This document shows, piece after piece, positions 11,126 to 23,965 of a stretch of 64,000 nucleotides of DNA (position 1 is the stretch's first letter; each line of letters starts with the position of its first letter). The notes beneath the pieces were generated by a model, which was given only the letters and a program-made list of their open reading frames with translations, ran no database searches and was not told the DNA's origin. A program made the position numbers and the translations under genes. Origin of the DNA: Salvator merianae. Taxonomy: Eukaryota; Chordata; Lepidosauria; Squamata; Teiidae. The stretch lies in NCBI GenBank assembly GCA_003586115.2, contig QVOM02000001.1, positions 15,389,291-15,453,290 of the forward strand, written 5' to 3'.

Positions 11126-13200
11126 TTGGCACTAAATTTGGCTGGCATCTGGAGCCAACCATAGCCTAACAAAGGCTGAATCCTATGGGGTGGAGCTGGG
11201 GAAAGGTACATGTGCGATGGGATCCACCGATCCCGTTTCTCAGGAGAAAGGTGCAGCATGTATACAGCCGCATAGAAACTTCCGAGGCTGCCAATTTTTG
11301 TTCTGCAGCGTCTGACATTTCTGCCCAGCCCTAAAAGGGATGCACCGAAAATAGTCCTGGAAGTCAGCCATTTTGTGTGTCCTGTAATAGGGCAGAGTGG
11401 ATGGTGACAAAATTAAGTTGACCTTGAAGTTGCAGTCCACCTGCATGGCAGAAAAGGGTAGCAAGTACCCACAGAGTCATGTTTCCTGCACTGTGGGAAG
11501 GATGTCTCCAAGTGTACTTTCTGGCTCTTGGAAGTGGGCTGGAAGCCTAAAGGCAGCATGGGCATGCAGAAGCACTGCCCCTTGGACCCTCACTGGGTGC
11601 TTTTTCCTCATAGCGTGGATGCAACCTTCATTACCATATCTCAAAGCTTGTATGGCCAAGGTCAGTCCGACCTTGAAAACTGCTTATGTGGAACAGGAAA
11701 TCTGTAAGGTATTATTACTGCTGATGTTTAATCCTCACTCCTCAAACTATTAGGCAGGAGATGCTGGCCCCACCAAGACAGAGTGGGCAGGACTTCACCA
11801 CACATTGTAGCTCAGAGCTTGACTCTGCTCACCCTTTCTCCTCTATGCATGCTTCAGGGCAGGCAAATGTGTGCAGAATTCACTATATTCACTATGGTCA
11901 ACTTTCATGTGGGTTTGCATGTAATTAAAATCTTACAGTGATGTCTATTCTGGCCCTGGCCCTTCTTTTTCGTTGCTTTGCCCTTCTAGCCACAATGGAT
12001 CCCAGGTTCCGAGATTGGAGCAACTGTGTCTTCTTTCCACTGCCAGGTCCTTTGACCACAGCCCTTCTTCCAAGTTTCCTTCTTTGGGCTACAAGCCCCA
12101 CAGTCCAGTGTCAACTGAAGTGGAAGTAAGAAAACCCTCCAGGACCATGGTCACATCTTACTTTTTATGTGAATGGAGGCCATCCTTTGTCAGACATGAA
12201 AGTCCATTTCCATTTTACTGCAGACTCCTTCTCTGATTGGGATTATCTGGTATATGGATTATCCCAGCATTGAGTCTGGTCCTGCTGCAAGAAAAAAACC
12301 CAGGTGAAAGGTTGCAGGGAAAGAAGGCTGACTCATGCTAGAGCAGGGAGGACCCCCCCACACACCATAGCCACCCCACCATCCCATACCAAGGAGGACC
12401 CTATCCATGCCACACCGACCCCCACTGCCACACAAAATCTTACCTTTAACCAGGCAGAGGGGATCCACGCAGCTTCGGCATGGTGAGGGTGTCAGCAGTG
12501 GCATTCACAGTAGGTGTGACCGTGACCCAGGAGGCAACACTATGGTCGTCCCTGTCCAAAGCCATATTATTCCAAAAATTCAAAAAAGAAAAAGCAGATG
12601 TTACTTATGCTCAGGATTGGTCCAAAGCATCCCACATACAAAAGCACTACCATTGATGCTTGGTTTAGCACTGGCAATGAGGCAGCTTTCTTCATTGGAT
12701 CTAAGAATAACAGCGGGCTAGTTCAAAAGATGCATGGCAGGCTTACAGCACACGTAGCTTCAGCCTCTCTAGCAAAGGCAAATAGCTGGGAGAGTGCTCA
12801 GGATGTTTGCTTCAAAGATGTGTCATCATCCAGTACAAATGCTTTGCTCTCGCTAAAACTACTGAATGCCCCCAGATTAATCTCTGTTTTGTTTATTTGG
12901 CTTTGCAAATAGTTATATGGTACAAGCAAAGAGTATGCATTGAGAAACCCTGTTAAGGACTGGGGTAGCTGATATGGTTTGTCAAATCTGCTGAGCCACA
13001 CTACCCATCCTTCTTAGCCATTAGTTGGCTGGGGCTTGCTGCTCAGCAGCATCTTGGAGGACCCACAGTTGTCACCCCTTGCTTAAAGAGAACACAGAGA
13101 TGAGCCGCTCAACTGCAGTGAAAGGGGCACAAGTGCAGCTGGAGTGGAATGAGCCAGTAGCAAAGAAAATAAGATGGGGCCTCCATGGAAGGCAGGTGTT
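11126..13200. other. unrecognised DNA, partly repeat-like
   Basis: I see no gene. C-rich stretches with CCACC-type words lie near 12350-12430. The frames of 60-118 codons here show no family motif and none continues across a splice signal I would trust. Confidence 0.4.
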
Positions 13201-13430
13201 GGCCCTTTCCACACAGGATATTCTCCCATGCTAGAAAAGGGTCAAGGGACCTCCCCTCCACACACTGCTGTGGGATAGGGGAAGCCCTGCCCCCTGTGAG
13301 AAAACTTCATCCACATGGTGCCCTATCCCACTCTACTGGTCTACTGGTGTGCTACTGGAGCTGGTCCAGAACAGTGGGCCATGTGCAGAAAGCATGTGGT
13401 CCCCTGTTCCAGGACATAGGAGGCCCATTT
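13201..13430. mobile_element. possible family D-related element
   Basis: It begins GGCCCTTTCCACACAGGATA, close to the GGCCCTTTCTGCAC ends of family D. It ends in a CCTGTTCCAGGACATAGGAGGCCC block, whose reverse complement resembles the D interior. Both ends are diverged, so this is tentative. Confidence 0.35.
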
Positions 13431-14556
13431 GAGTAGTGCCACAGGGGAAGCTGCCAAAACAGGCCTTCTGGTAATGCTGCAGGTCAAGAAATTTCATTCC
13501 TGGCCTTCAAAGGCTTCAGCTCCAAACCTGGTCCAGCCATCAGAGCCAGTAGCGGGAGCTGGGATGGCATGGGCTGTCCCAGTGCAGATGGCCCTGTCCC
13601 ACACCAGCATGGAATGAGTTGTGTATCCCCAGAGGGGGTATCTTGTCCTGGCCTAGAATAGGACAAGTAAGTGCAGATACAGCCAGTATTATTTGATACT
13701 CTGGACCAGCTGGTAAGATGTAGCAGTTATTGGGCCCCTATGGTAACTGGTTCATTGGCAAAAAGCGAGGCTTGCTAAACGTTCCTGAAAAAGGGATAGA
13801 GGAGCAAAATCATTTGCATCAATCCTGCCCTGAGCCCCAGATTAGTTATTCAATTTTTTGACAACTTGGCCAACATATTTTTTTTGTCATAAGAGTAATT
13901 AGCTCTGGTAACAACAGGCGTTTTCACACCATCTGCACTGCGTGGCCCTGGAATTTATCTTCAGCAGGCTACCAACATTCACAGTGCACATGCTGGTAGC
14001 TTTGCTGGATGCTTATCATGGCAGCAGCCGGGAAGCATCTGGCTGCTGCCATGGTGACCACCAGTGCCATGCAGTGTGCAGGTGCGATTGGGCAATCACG
14101 TAGGCCAGTCGCTGCACATGGTGTGGCAGCCATAGTAAGTGCAAATGACAGTAAGTGCATATGACAGTAAGTGCTGACCATGAGCGCCCAGTAAAGCCAT
14201 GAGCACTAATTAGTGCTCCACAGCTAGGAGTGATCAGCAGCAGCATTATGCTGCTACCGGCCTCTTGGGCCTCTGTGAAGTGCAGAAGCCTCTTGCTAGC
14301 AAGCGTCCTTTGCATATCTAGCAGTAGGTTTTCATGCATGCCTTGATTTCTAGAGCCTGTGGGTTTGCATTGGGCATGTCTGCTTCTTGTGGGGTGGCTG
14401 TATGATGTATGAATAGCCCTGCTGTGGAATGGAGAGTTGCGCTTGATGGCCTCAGTGTTCTTCCTTGTCATTATCCTTGGGCAAGCTCAAACCAGAGATG
14501 AATGATGCAAAATTTCTCCTGGTTTTTGATATCAAGGTAAACACAGCTGACTTTTA
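13431..14556. other. unrecognised DNA with transposon-like inverted words
   Basis: Around 13925-14215 words such as GGCTGCTGCCATGGTGACCA and repeated AGTAAGTGCATATGACAGTA occur, and similar CATGGCTGCTACCGGAAGC words occur near 59090. This suggests an old dispersed element. No gene is visible; the 151-codon minus frame at 14016-14471 lies over it. Confidence 0.4.
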
Positions 14557-15753
14557 GGCTGCGTTCCGACACAACATTAAATCAGTTTACAGGCTGTCTT
14601 CAGTTCCCCGTGGCCCAACATGATCTTGCCATTCTGTAGTTTTTCTGGACTAAATTGGCGAAATCCGGACTACTTTGCATTCGGATTTAATGAGTTCTCA
14701 AGCTGTTCCAGATCGCTAGCCCCTTTACTTTGTGATGTGGGAACAGGGAAGGAGACTATCTGGGAGGGACTGTACTTTTTGGGGGGCATGCAGAGGGAGG
14801 GCTTCCCATTTCATGCTGTCCAATGACAGACTTTGTGGGTGGGCAGGAAGTGCAGTAGTTTCTTTTGCCTCCATTATCCCCCCTTCCATCACTGCCAGGA
14901 GGAAAGAAAACCGTCCTCCTTTTTACTTCGCTAAGCTGTGATCCTTTCTCTTTCTTTATCCCCCATTCGACACTGCCAGGAAGAAATTAAAGGCTTCCTC
15001 CACTTCCATCTGCTGATTAAACCAAAAAAGAACTGCGCCTGTTTGGGGTTGCAGTCCTCTTGCCCCGACAAAGAACCTACTCAGGATCAGTTTTACTGTC
15101 GGCAGCACACAGCTACGCAGTGGGGACACGTGCCGCTGCGGATGTCTCGGGGGGAGATGAGGCAGAGTCCATTTGCTGGCAATGAACTGCACTATCACAA
15201 TAATAGAGCCCCCCCCCCCACGTTCCTTCCCCACGTTTCCCCTTCTTCACTGACTTCTCCCTGGTTTTGTGCTATTTAAACTGCGCAATTGCGCAAAAAT
15301 GCACTTGCAAGGGAGCAGAAATTGCCATCTGCCCTTTAAGAAGCTTAATTGTGCAGTACACATGGTTTTAAAGTTCTGCTTGTGTAGATAGAGACTGTAG
15401 GGGGGAGAAGGAGCAAATGGTGAATGACTAGTAACGCTGCCAAGTGAATCCATGTTCTGAGGCAGCAGCAAAGACATATGGAGAGCGGAGCTTGACTTTC
15501 CCACCCCTGTGACATCGAGATTTTAACGTTGGAACTGCAGCCAATCACTGATTGCTCAGGGAGGGGAATCTGGCAAGGGGTAGAGGCAGAAAAAGTACTG
15601 TTTCTCTGTGCCAAGCATGGGAAACATCAGTGTGAGAACGAGCACATACGAATTGAATCCGTGTTAAAATGTAACTGTGGGAACGATCAGAAGACGAATT
15701 CAGTCCTTGTTCTCTTCCGATACGGATTAAATTTATGATGCCGGACTGTGGCC
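14557..15753. mobile_element. 1.2 kb TIR DNA transposon with TTA flanks, family G
   Basis: The left end GGCTGCGTTCCGACACAACA and the right end, read in reverse as GGCCACAGTCCGGCATCATA, form imperfect inverted repeats of about 30 bp, each followed by a TTTAATCCG or TTAAATCAG word. Subterminal copies of AATCCGGAC and ATTCGGATTTAATG extend the similarity. Both sides are flanked by TTA (14554-14556 and 15754-15756). A 3 bp TTA duplication with GG-starting TIRs fits PIF/Harbinger elements. The interior has no transposase-like frame, so it is non-autonomous. Confidence 0.6.
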
Positions 15754-15756
15754 TTA

Positions 15757-16684
15757 GAATTCATATTAGGATGCAAACCCAGGCTTGCCTCAAATAAGCC
15801 TCTCTCCATCTCAGCTGAGAGGAGCAAGCAGAAAAGAATCCTGGATTGGATTTCAAGGTCTAGCATTTACTCCCTGGTGGCCTGGAAGGGTGATTAACCT
15901 TTGACCCAGTCTGAATCTTCATCCACCAACATTCCCTTCAGGAATACAGACAGAAAGCAGAAGCATGTCTCCAACAGTGACCGAGAATGAAAAGACAAAG
16001 AGGACCTGAACACAAGCTTTTCAAAGCCCATTTCATTCACTTCTCAGTGGTTGTTAGGGTTAAGATCCTGAAAACCCCTGCAAAACTGTGGGTTTGCAAA
16101 TACAGAATTGTATCAATTGTGAAGGAGCTTAAGGGAACAATCAAATAGTGATGGTTGGTGCCCATTTGCACTAGTGAGACAGAGGACAAGCCAGTGAAAA
16201 GGCACCAGGAAAAAAAATAGATAATGCTGGTGTTGAATGAATCCCAGGCAGCTTCTAAACATTTTATTAACAGTGGTTCATATCTGACTTTGGACAAAGA
16301 AGCATAGACGACACATGCCCTAAGAAGCCTGAGTGTGCATTGCGGCACCTCAGTAGAGCAGATCTACTGAGAGTGGCGCATCAGGTTTTTGGAATATGGG
16401 GGGTCTCTATATACCAGAAAGCTGCAGTGCTCATGGCCTGCATCTGTCATGTACAGGGTTTCTAAAACTTGCAGTTCCATAGCATGTTGAACCTTTATGC
16501 AGAGTGAAGCAGAGGCTGAGTGGCTGCTGCTTCTGGATTCAGCGGGTGTGGAAGGCCAAAACAACTGCTACGTGGCACTAGCACGGCCTGGCAAGTGAAC
16601 ACTTTGCTACAAATGTGGGATGGAGGGAAGGTTATTCTTCTCAAGAAACTGAGCCTGTTCAGTTTGCAGCTGGAAGTGACCATA
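15757..16684. other. unrecognised non-coding DNA
   Basis: No gene or classifiable repeat recognised. Frames are at most 103 codons and lack motifs. Confidence 0.45.
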
Positions 16685-16855
16685 GGCTGCATCCACACAC
16701 ATTCAGCAGCTCAAAAGCAGCTTAGAGGTGGTGGCATGTAGATGCTAGGGTTTCCATCTCACTTTGAATCAACACTAAAGGCCAGAGAATGCATTTTGGA
16801 AATGAATTTTCTGACCTTTAATGTGGATTACGATACTAATGTGCAGATGCTACCC
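16685..16855. mobile_element. short TIR element, family C, decayed copy
   Basis: Left end GGCTGCATCCACACACATTC; the right end, in reverse, reads GGGGTAGCATCTGCACATTA. Interior words CAGCTCAAAAGCAGCTTAGA and CTAAAGGCCAGAGAATGCA match the fuller copy at 20688-20890. A T run follows the right end. Confidence 0.6.
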
Positions 16856-17300
16856 CCTCTAAAATGAGCCCCCCCCCTTTTTTTTTACTATGTGCAGGTG
16901 CAGTCACAGTTAAGGTTAGAGTTCTGTTCCAAGTTACCTCAGTCAACATTATGGAATTTGCTCACACTGGCCAATCCTGAATTGAAACATGCATACAGGA
17001 AAAGGGGAATAGACACAAGGTCTGAGCTACTGGGAATGGTGAAGCACTTCCCCCTTATGCCCCCCTCCATCAGAGTGTGTAATACAGTATCATATATGTA
17101 CAGATGTCAAGGAAACTGAAGAGGAAGACATATATGTCTTTGCCTCCCCATGATTCTATGATCCTCAGCCACCACTCTCCTCTCTTCACTCTGTACCTTC
17201 CTGTGTCTCCTTTACTGCTGCACCTTTCCGGCCACTGAGATGCTGTGGATAGGAAAGAAGGGAGAAGAGACTTTGCAGCACCTGGCTTGCCCACCTTCCA

Positions 17301-17375
17301 TCCCTCCTTCCCTCCTTCCCTCCCTCCCTCCCTCCCTCCTTCCTTCCTTCCTTCCTTCCTTCCTTCCTTCCTCCT
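17301..17375. repeat. 75 bp pure pyrimidine tract, (TCCC)n/(TTCC)n
   Basis: Uninterrupted C and T on the plus strand, first TCCC-rich, then at least nine TTCC units. Homopurine-homopyrimidine tracts of this length can form triplex DNA. Frames across it on either strand are artefacts of the repeat. Confidence 0.95.
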
Positions 17376-17659
17376 AATGCCCTGTCTTTGCTGCAAGCCC
17401 AACCCCTTGATCCTTGCTAACCTGCAAGTACATGGGCCATGAATTCAGAGACCCCTATACTTTATTCTATTGGCAGCATATGCACCTCTCTTAAGTATTG
17501 TCTGTGTAAGTAACACTGCATATTATAGACATAATCCTATGCCCATTGACCTGGGAGTAACAACATATAAAATAAGAGGACTTTTTGCACCTTTAATAGT
17601 TTTACAGGCAAGAACATTTCTTCAGGCATCCCTTTTATAGGCACTGCTATTGTTTTAGT

Positions 17660-17758
17660 TTGTTCATTTTATACTTTGTTTTTATTTCTGTAACCTGCCC
17701 TGAGACCTTCAGGTATAGGGTGAAATAAAAATGCAAATAAATAAATAAATTTTTTGGA
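17660..17758 (+). mobile_element. L2-type LINE 3' end
   Basis: The end reads TGTAACCTGCCCTGAGACCT, TCAGGTATAGGGTGAAATAA and finishes in AAATAAATAAATAAAT. The CCCTGAGACCTTCAGG block before a short A-rich tail recurs at 35180 and 54220 and, inverted, at 33030, and is the L2-like 3' signature. Only about 100 bp remain. Confidence 0.7.
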
Positions 17759-18802
17759 ACTACGCTCTGCGTATTGAAACTCATTCTTCCACATTAGTCT
17801 TAAAAGCACATGCAAGATAACTGGTTGGATTAACCCGAGAGTGGCTAAAATGCCATATTTGAGAGGCTGATGGACTACAGTTCCTTTCATCCCTTGCCAC
17901 TGAACACGGAGTCTGAAGTTAATGGCAGCCAGCAGCCAAAAACATCTGCAAGGCTGGCCTGCCTGCAAGAGCAAAAAGCACTGTTCAGACAGAGAGTCTG
18001 TCCTTTCTTTCTGCTTCATGCATGTTTCTTTTCAGGGCTGGCTAATGTGTGCATAATCCATTACCTTCAGTTTGCTGGTCTGTTGACCCTAATAAAATTT
18101 ATTTACGTACTGCATTCATTGGGGTTAATTTTCATGAGTGTTTGCCTAGAAGTACAGACTTACAATGGGCTACTTACCACTACTCTACTGTTTCCTCTAG
18201 CAGCACATTTTTCAGCCATCTTGCTCTCCAACCACAGTAGGCACCAACTATCATTGAACATCTGTTAGCCCCACCTCAAGAAAACACGTTCCCCTAAGTG
18301 AGTATACCAAAAAATATTTTTCTTCTCTGCAATGTTCATGTTGAATACAAATACTTTCAAGACTGGTGTATGCACTATAAAGATAAGCTCTTTTAGGCAC
18401 TAACAGCTATCCCAGTTATCCTGAAATCCTTGTACAGGCAAATCCTTATATAGATAAATGCACCATCTACACACAAGAGGCCCCACAGTTAGAAAAAAGA
18501 AAAAGATGAATGAATAGATGAAAGAGAGTGAGAAAGAGACAGCCAAAAGACAGCCAGATGTGGGTTATGAAAAACAGAAAAATGGGAAGAGATGAACAGA
18601 ACAGAATATCCTAAATCATGGACACTCCTCATAGCAAAGTATCACTGCTGCTTGCAGTTTCTCAAAAGCAAAAGCAAATGACATTTTCCCTTCCAAACAC
18701 TCTTTTCATTCAGATGCTAATGTAGTTAAGGAACTATCAATTAATCACTAGATCAATTTTAGAAGTGGCTGAAGTCCAGTGGCAAAACAAACTGCCGGAA
18801 AA
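17759..18802. other. unrecognised non-coding DNA
   Basis: Nothing classifiable. The 132-codon plus frame (17870-18268) and the overlapping 116-codon minus frame have no recognisable domain. Confidence 0.45.
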
Positions 18803-18962
18803 GCAAGAGGGCTGCCAGTTCGATCCCCATCCTCTCCCTGAAAGTAGGCAATGGCAAACCATTTTTGTACCTCTGCCAAGAAAACTGCATAATAGTGCTC
18901 ATGGGGGTGCCCATGCAGTCAACCCGGAGTTGGCCACAACTTAGTGCTATCCAACAACAAAT
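18803..18962 (+). mobile_element. SINE fragment with BovB-type tail
   Basis: Contains CTGCCAGTTCGATCCCCATC, GTAGGCAATGGCAAACCAT, GCCAAGAAAACTGCATAATA, GCCCATGCAGTCAACCCGGA and GTTGGCCACAACTTAGTGC with a short AACAACAA end. It aligns with the copies at 1162 and 57298 and gives the tail order used to recognise the split copy there. Confidence 0.8.
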
Positions 18963-20687
18963 TAGATTTAACACTTTTGAGCTGTCTCCACATAGATAGT
19001 GATCTGACTTCTGCCAGAGATGCAAGCAGGCTCACTACTCCATGTTCTGTCACCCACAGCAGAGCTATCCTGAGGTCCACCACAGCTTCTGTCTGTGGCA
19101 TTCACAAGCTACCAGGCACTTTCACTTGCCATTGGGCTGGCCAGAGGGTCACATTCACCCACTACAAAACTGAATCTGCTGATCTGGAATGCAACATGCC
19201 TTATTCCCACCCTATCCTTTTCAGTTACACATATATGTGCTGCCACGGAAAGTAGCACCACTAATCCAAATAAAAAAATTGTTTTTGTTCCTGGGAGCAC
19301 ACTTGTACCAACAGCGTTATTTTCTGGGGGGAAATGCTTCAGCTCAAATCATATTGTTAGACAGAGAGACAGCTATCTCAGGTGGGAAATTTAGGGAGAC
19401 TGTTAAGGGGCAAGAAACAATCTGTTACTTAGTTTATTATTATATTTTTTGCCACCATCATAGGTGCCTTTGAGATTGTTTGCCTCTGGCATAAGAACAT
19501 CTTTGATCATCTCTGCAAAGCACTGTTAGTGTGTGGAAGAAATAAAAAGCCATTTGGAAGAGGAAACTTTTCTTAGTTCTGAAAAGATAGGACTCAGGAA
19601 TGGAGAAGTTGGAGTCTTAATATTTCTTGGGCTCTAATTTCTATCAGGCCAGCATGAAAGACACTCCCTTCCAGCTGCCACTTTTCCTCTCCCTGCATGA
19701 ACCAGACTTCAGGTGTACCTGCTTACTAAACTTTGGAATATGGTAGAGATGCAGCATTTATCCTTTTAAAAAAGTAAAATAACTGTTAAGTGCCAACTTA
19801 ATTATATTTCAGTACACTGGAAAGTCATGTTATATCTTCCAGTTGAGTGCCATCCATCTGAATCCAGGATAGTCCTGTAGAGGGTTGTTTGTTTGTTTGT
19901 TTTTAAATAGGCATTAGTGAGGAAAGTGGGTTTGCTAGCTTTAAATTGTTATGTTTTGTGTTTATTATTATTTCTTTTCTTCCTCTCTGTACTGGTTGCT
20001 ATATTATATAGATAGATAATAAAGTTTGCACTTATCATCTTACATCCTGTATTGTACCTTGGTAATATTAAAAAGGCTATACTCCTTCCACCCAGATTAT
20101 ATCCAGGCAGAGTTGAAGTGCACACACTTATGACACTATATGAATTCTGCACTACAAATAACAAGTCATCCAAACTAGCATGGCTGAGGAAAAGAGGGAG
20201 GACAAGGCACAGATGAGGAAATTTCCGCAGGCAATGCCTCATTTTGTGTGGCCAACATTGTCTGACTCAAAAGCCATCTCAATAAGGAAGAAATCACCAT
20301 ACAATGCACGAAGCAGAGATCCAAACTCCCAGCAAGAATAATCAGCTCTTCTGAAGCCAGTAAAAAGGACTTTGAAGTCACAAAAGGGGCATTTCAAGTT
20401 TCCATGTGCTCATAAAAGGAACACTGAGGCCATCGTGCAGGCAGGAAATACAGTTCTGAGGGAGGCGACTATATTCAATACTTCTCTCATAGAAAACTGC
20501 TCAGGGGCAGCTTTCATCCCATTTACCACACAGGAAAGGGTTTCATTGCTATAATACTACTGCCAGAACTCTTTAGTCCATCTTTTTCTGCTGGGGGTGG
20601 TGAGATAATATAACACAAATCACCCTTTCCCCACTTTATTCCTTTCCCTTCAAAAGGCCTCCATTTGCAAAGCAACTGTGACATTTT
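18963..20687. other. unrecognised non-coding DNA
   Basis: No gene seen. A (GTTT)n run lies at 19887-19902 and a short AGATAGATA run near 20009. The frames of about 100 codons have no motifs. Confidence 0.45.
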
Positions 20688-20890
20688 GGCTGCATCCATC
20701 CACACACAGTAAAAAAGTGACTTGCAAGCAGCTTGGAAGTGGTAGAATCCACACACTAGAGCCTTTAATCCACACTGAAGGCCAGAAAATGCACTTCCAA
20801 AGGCCTTTAATGTAGATTTGAGTTGGAATGGGAATCTAAGTGTCCACATGCTGCTTTTGAGCTGCTCTATTTATGTGTGTGGATGCAGCC
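20688..20890. mobile_element. 203 bp TIR element, family C, full copy
   Basis: Terminal inverted repeats GGCTGCATCCATCCACACAC and, in reverse from the right end, GGCTGCATCCACACACATAA. Flanks are TTT on both sides, consistent with a 3 bp target duplication but weak because of the T run on the left. The interior is itself partly inverted (GCAAGCAGCTTGG near the left, GCTTTTGAGCTGCTC near the right). No coding capacity. Confidence 0.75.
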
Positions 20891-23844
20891 TTTGAATCTG
20901 GTTGAAAGGTGGTGTTTCATCTTTCATCTGTAGATATATCTTCAGTGTAAGGCCAGAACTGTCTGTTTCAGGCACAGGTTGCCTCCAGGTGGGTGTTTGG
21001 GGTGACCTTCCAGTGGCCAGGGGGTGAGCAGGCTTATGCTTCCATCCCCATACCATCTCCAAACCTCCCCAGTGATCACAAAACTGACTCTCCTGGTAAG
21101 TCAGAAGAAACTACTCTTGGGTTGCTCTCACCAGCGGAATCAGCTTTTTGGCCCTCTATACATGCATGGGGGCATTAGAATTACTTGCTTTAGACAGCCA
21201 TGAGTTACTATTTATGAATATATCTGTATTTTTTTCCCATGGCTTAGCTTTTGAGGAAGGGACTTGTGTCCTATAATTTCAATCCCAGCCGCTGGATTTG
21301 TGTTTACAATCGAAATCACAGATAAGATTAAACTCCCTCTTCTTCAGCAATTATCGACTAAAATAGAACATATCAATGATAAGAGTGGTCCAGAGGAACA
21401 CATTATGTGGAAAGCCCGCCAAGGATATGGGCTTGATCCTGGCAAGGCAGTACGATCCGTGCAACGTATTGGCTTCCCTGGGCCCCCACCTTACATATTC
21501 AGGGAGTGTGAGACTGAATATCTCACAGATTATGCTGGTACTGGCAGAAGGGGGGGTAAATCTCCTCTTTAACTCCTTCCATTCCATTCTGCATTTGCTT
21601 TCAGGAAAAAATGAACACAGAACACATTCAGTCACAAGGAAGATGTAGTTTGGGGGCTGTTTTCAGAGGGCAGCCTGTGGCCACCCTTATGTAACAACTC
21701 CCTATGCACACAGAAGACCCTGAGTTTGAGCTGGAAAAGATTTTCACCTCTTGCTTTTTCCCATTTTTTTATTACGCAAAAGGCCAGGAAGCGTCCATGG
21801 GACTCAGACCAAGAGTTGAAATGGTGCTAACTGAATGGAATGCAAAGGAGCCCCTAAGCTAAGCTGGCCTCTCTTTTGCTTTCTGAAATGGCAAATTCAT
21901 TCCTGTATCAAGGTTGGAAAGTAAGAGCAGCTGTGAACTAGCGAACATAGAAGCAGCATGTCCTTGGGCTGTGGTGTGCCTCAAAGCCTTTTGATTATTA
22001 TTCTGAAAACAGTTTCGAGAGCCAAGAAACAGAGGACCACGGGAAGAAGCCAACTCAGCTTTATCTCCTCCAGATTTTTCCTTCCCCGGCACCATCCACC
22101 CCCACCCCCACCCCGGCCACTTCCCTTTCCCTCTCTCTAATGCAGCACATGAAGATGAAATTACCAGGTTAAAATGAATGGAAACAGCTTGTGTGAGAGG
22201 GGGATACAACAAAGCTGAGGAGATTTATGGGGGGAATCTCTCAGGATGCCAGCACTAGGGAGAAAAACATCCCTTCTATCCTGCAACGTTGGCGCAGACG
22301 ACTCTGAGGAGCCAGGGTGTTGAGGTGGGGGGGGGGGAGCAACAGTCCAGGAATGTGCCTTTGTCCCAGTTAATTTATAGGCTTCTTGGATTAGATTGCA
22401 GCAGGAGGTGCTGGGAAGTAGGGTAAGAATGCCTGTGGGCTGAGGAGGTGCAAGTTGGGGTGTATTTGTGTTTGAGTCCAAGTATGAATGGGTGAGAAGG
22501 AATCTCTGCTTCATCTGAGCCAAACTGCTCTCCTGCACACTTGAGAGCAACTTACTTTGTTTTTCAAGAAAGTTTCCAAACTACAAGTCTAATAGACGAG
22601 AAGAGGCTAACTAAAAATAGTTTGAACCTTAAGCTGGAGACTTTTTCAGAGTGAAATCAGTGCAAGTTTTCGAAAGTTAATGAAAATTGTAATGTAGGCT
22701 GATTCTGCACAGGGGAGTGCAGAGAAAGCATCCTGTGCAGGCCAGAGGATTGTGGGATTTGTACGCTAATGTGGTACCCCCAAGAATGGAGTGTACCCTG
22801 AGAGCATTTCAGGACCAGCAAGCACCCTTGAAGGCATTCTTCCCACAAAGCGGGGGAAAAAACTCTAAGGGCACTGCCGACCCTCCTGCCATATAGATAC
22901 ACAGGAACCATATGAGTGTCCTGATTTCCCTGCACTCTGCCCGGAAGCATTTTTTATAATGCTAAAAATGGCTGACTTTCAGGGCCATTTCCAGCGTGCA
23001 AAAACTACGCCCATGGTTCATCTTTGAAAATGGAGAAGATTCATTCCCCAGCTTCAGAAAGAGCTAGGTTGTGTGGTGTGCGCGTAAGGACACCAGAAGC
23101 AGTCCTGCCCTTAAGATGCTGAATTCCCCCATCAAGAAGATACAAGAAGATAGCTATGCCAGCTAAACAGACCCTCCATCTTAAGAAGCTGTATGCCTAC
23201 TAGTTATTAACAGGGTAGGGCTCTCTAGCCAGAGGCACGTTTCACTACTAGATGGAACCCTAAGGTAATGGAAACCTGTAGCCCTAAAATTTTATTGCTG
23301 TACCCTATCAGCCCCAGCCAGTGCAGCTGATGGTCAGGAATCATGGGAGATGTAACTTAGGAGCCACAGGTTCTCTGTCTTCTAAACAGAATCATGCCTA
23401 GAATGATTCATTGGCATATTTAAATTACTGAGGCCTAGAAATTTCCTTTGTTGAATCCTGTGGAAATATATCTTCTGTTAAGCCTTGCTGGGAATCTCTT
23501 TTCATCTTCTTTTTTCAGATGAGGCTCTGGCCCTGAAAAGCTTGTTATATTGTCAGTGTCTTGAGTTACTGAATGTTCTGAACAAATTTTCTTTGGAAAT
23601 GGTTTGTTTGCTACATTGAGGCAAACAAGCAAACAATGCCTCTGTGTGGTTTTCAGGTCCACTGGAAATGTAGGGAACAGTATACTTTAGGCTCCGATAA
23701 ACCTGAGATCATGAAATGCCTTCAATTATTTTCCATCTTCCTCCTGACCATATAAGTCCAGTCCCCAACTAGCTGTCTTATACTACAGCTGACATTGGCT
23801 GTAGTGTTGAAACGGTCACTGCAGAGTCTGTCCCAGGGTTGCTC
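20891..23844. other. unrecognised DNA, with a TIR-like start at 22697
   Basis: No gene found. At 22697 GGCTGATTCTGCACAGGGG resembles the ends of the families in this window, but no matching right end is evident up to about 23150. Homopolymer G runs occur at 22327-22337. Frames of 90-129 codons (for example 22161-22550 minus) lack known motifs. Confidence 0.4.
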
Positions 23845-23965
23845 AATCTGCATCTGTCCAGATGTTTCTGAATGACAACTCCCAGCATTGCAGTGGGGTT
23901 AGAACAGAATGCTGGAAGTTGTAATTCAGTAACATCTGGAGGGTTGCAATCCTCCTGGCTGAGGA
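23845..23965. mobile_element. palindromic MITE-like repeat (hAT-like?)
   Basis: CATCTGTCCAGATGTTTCTG with AATGACAACTCCCAGCATT on the left is answered by AATGCTGGAAGTTGTAATTC and AGTAACATCTGGAGGGTTGC on the right. This is the amniote repeat built around CCAGATGTTGTTGGACTACAACTCCCA, known in many reptile genomes as a fold-back element. A similar copy is at 52175-52280 and pieces lie near 42900. Assignment to hAT is from general resemblance. Confidence 0.6.

Noticed and set aside
16060..16080. Interstitial telomere repeat
   Set aside because: A single TTAGGGTTA occurs without further TTAGGG units.
17130..17165. CR1 terminal 8-mer (ATTCTATG)
   Set aside because: ATGATTCTATGATCC appears alone without the CR1 3' UTR before it.
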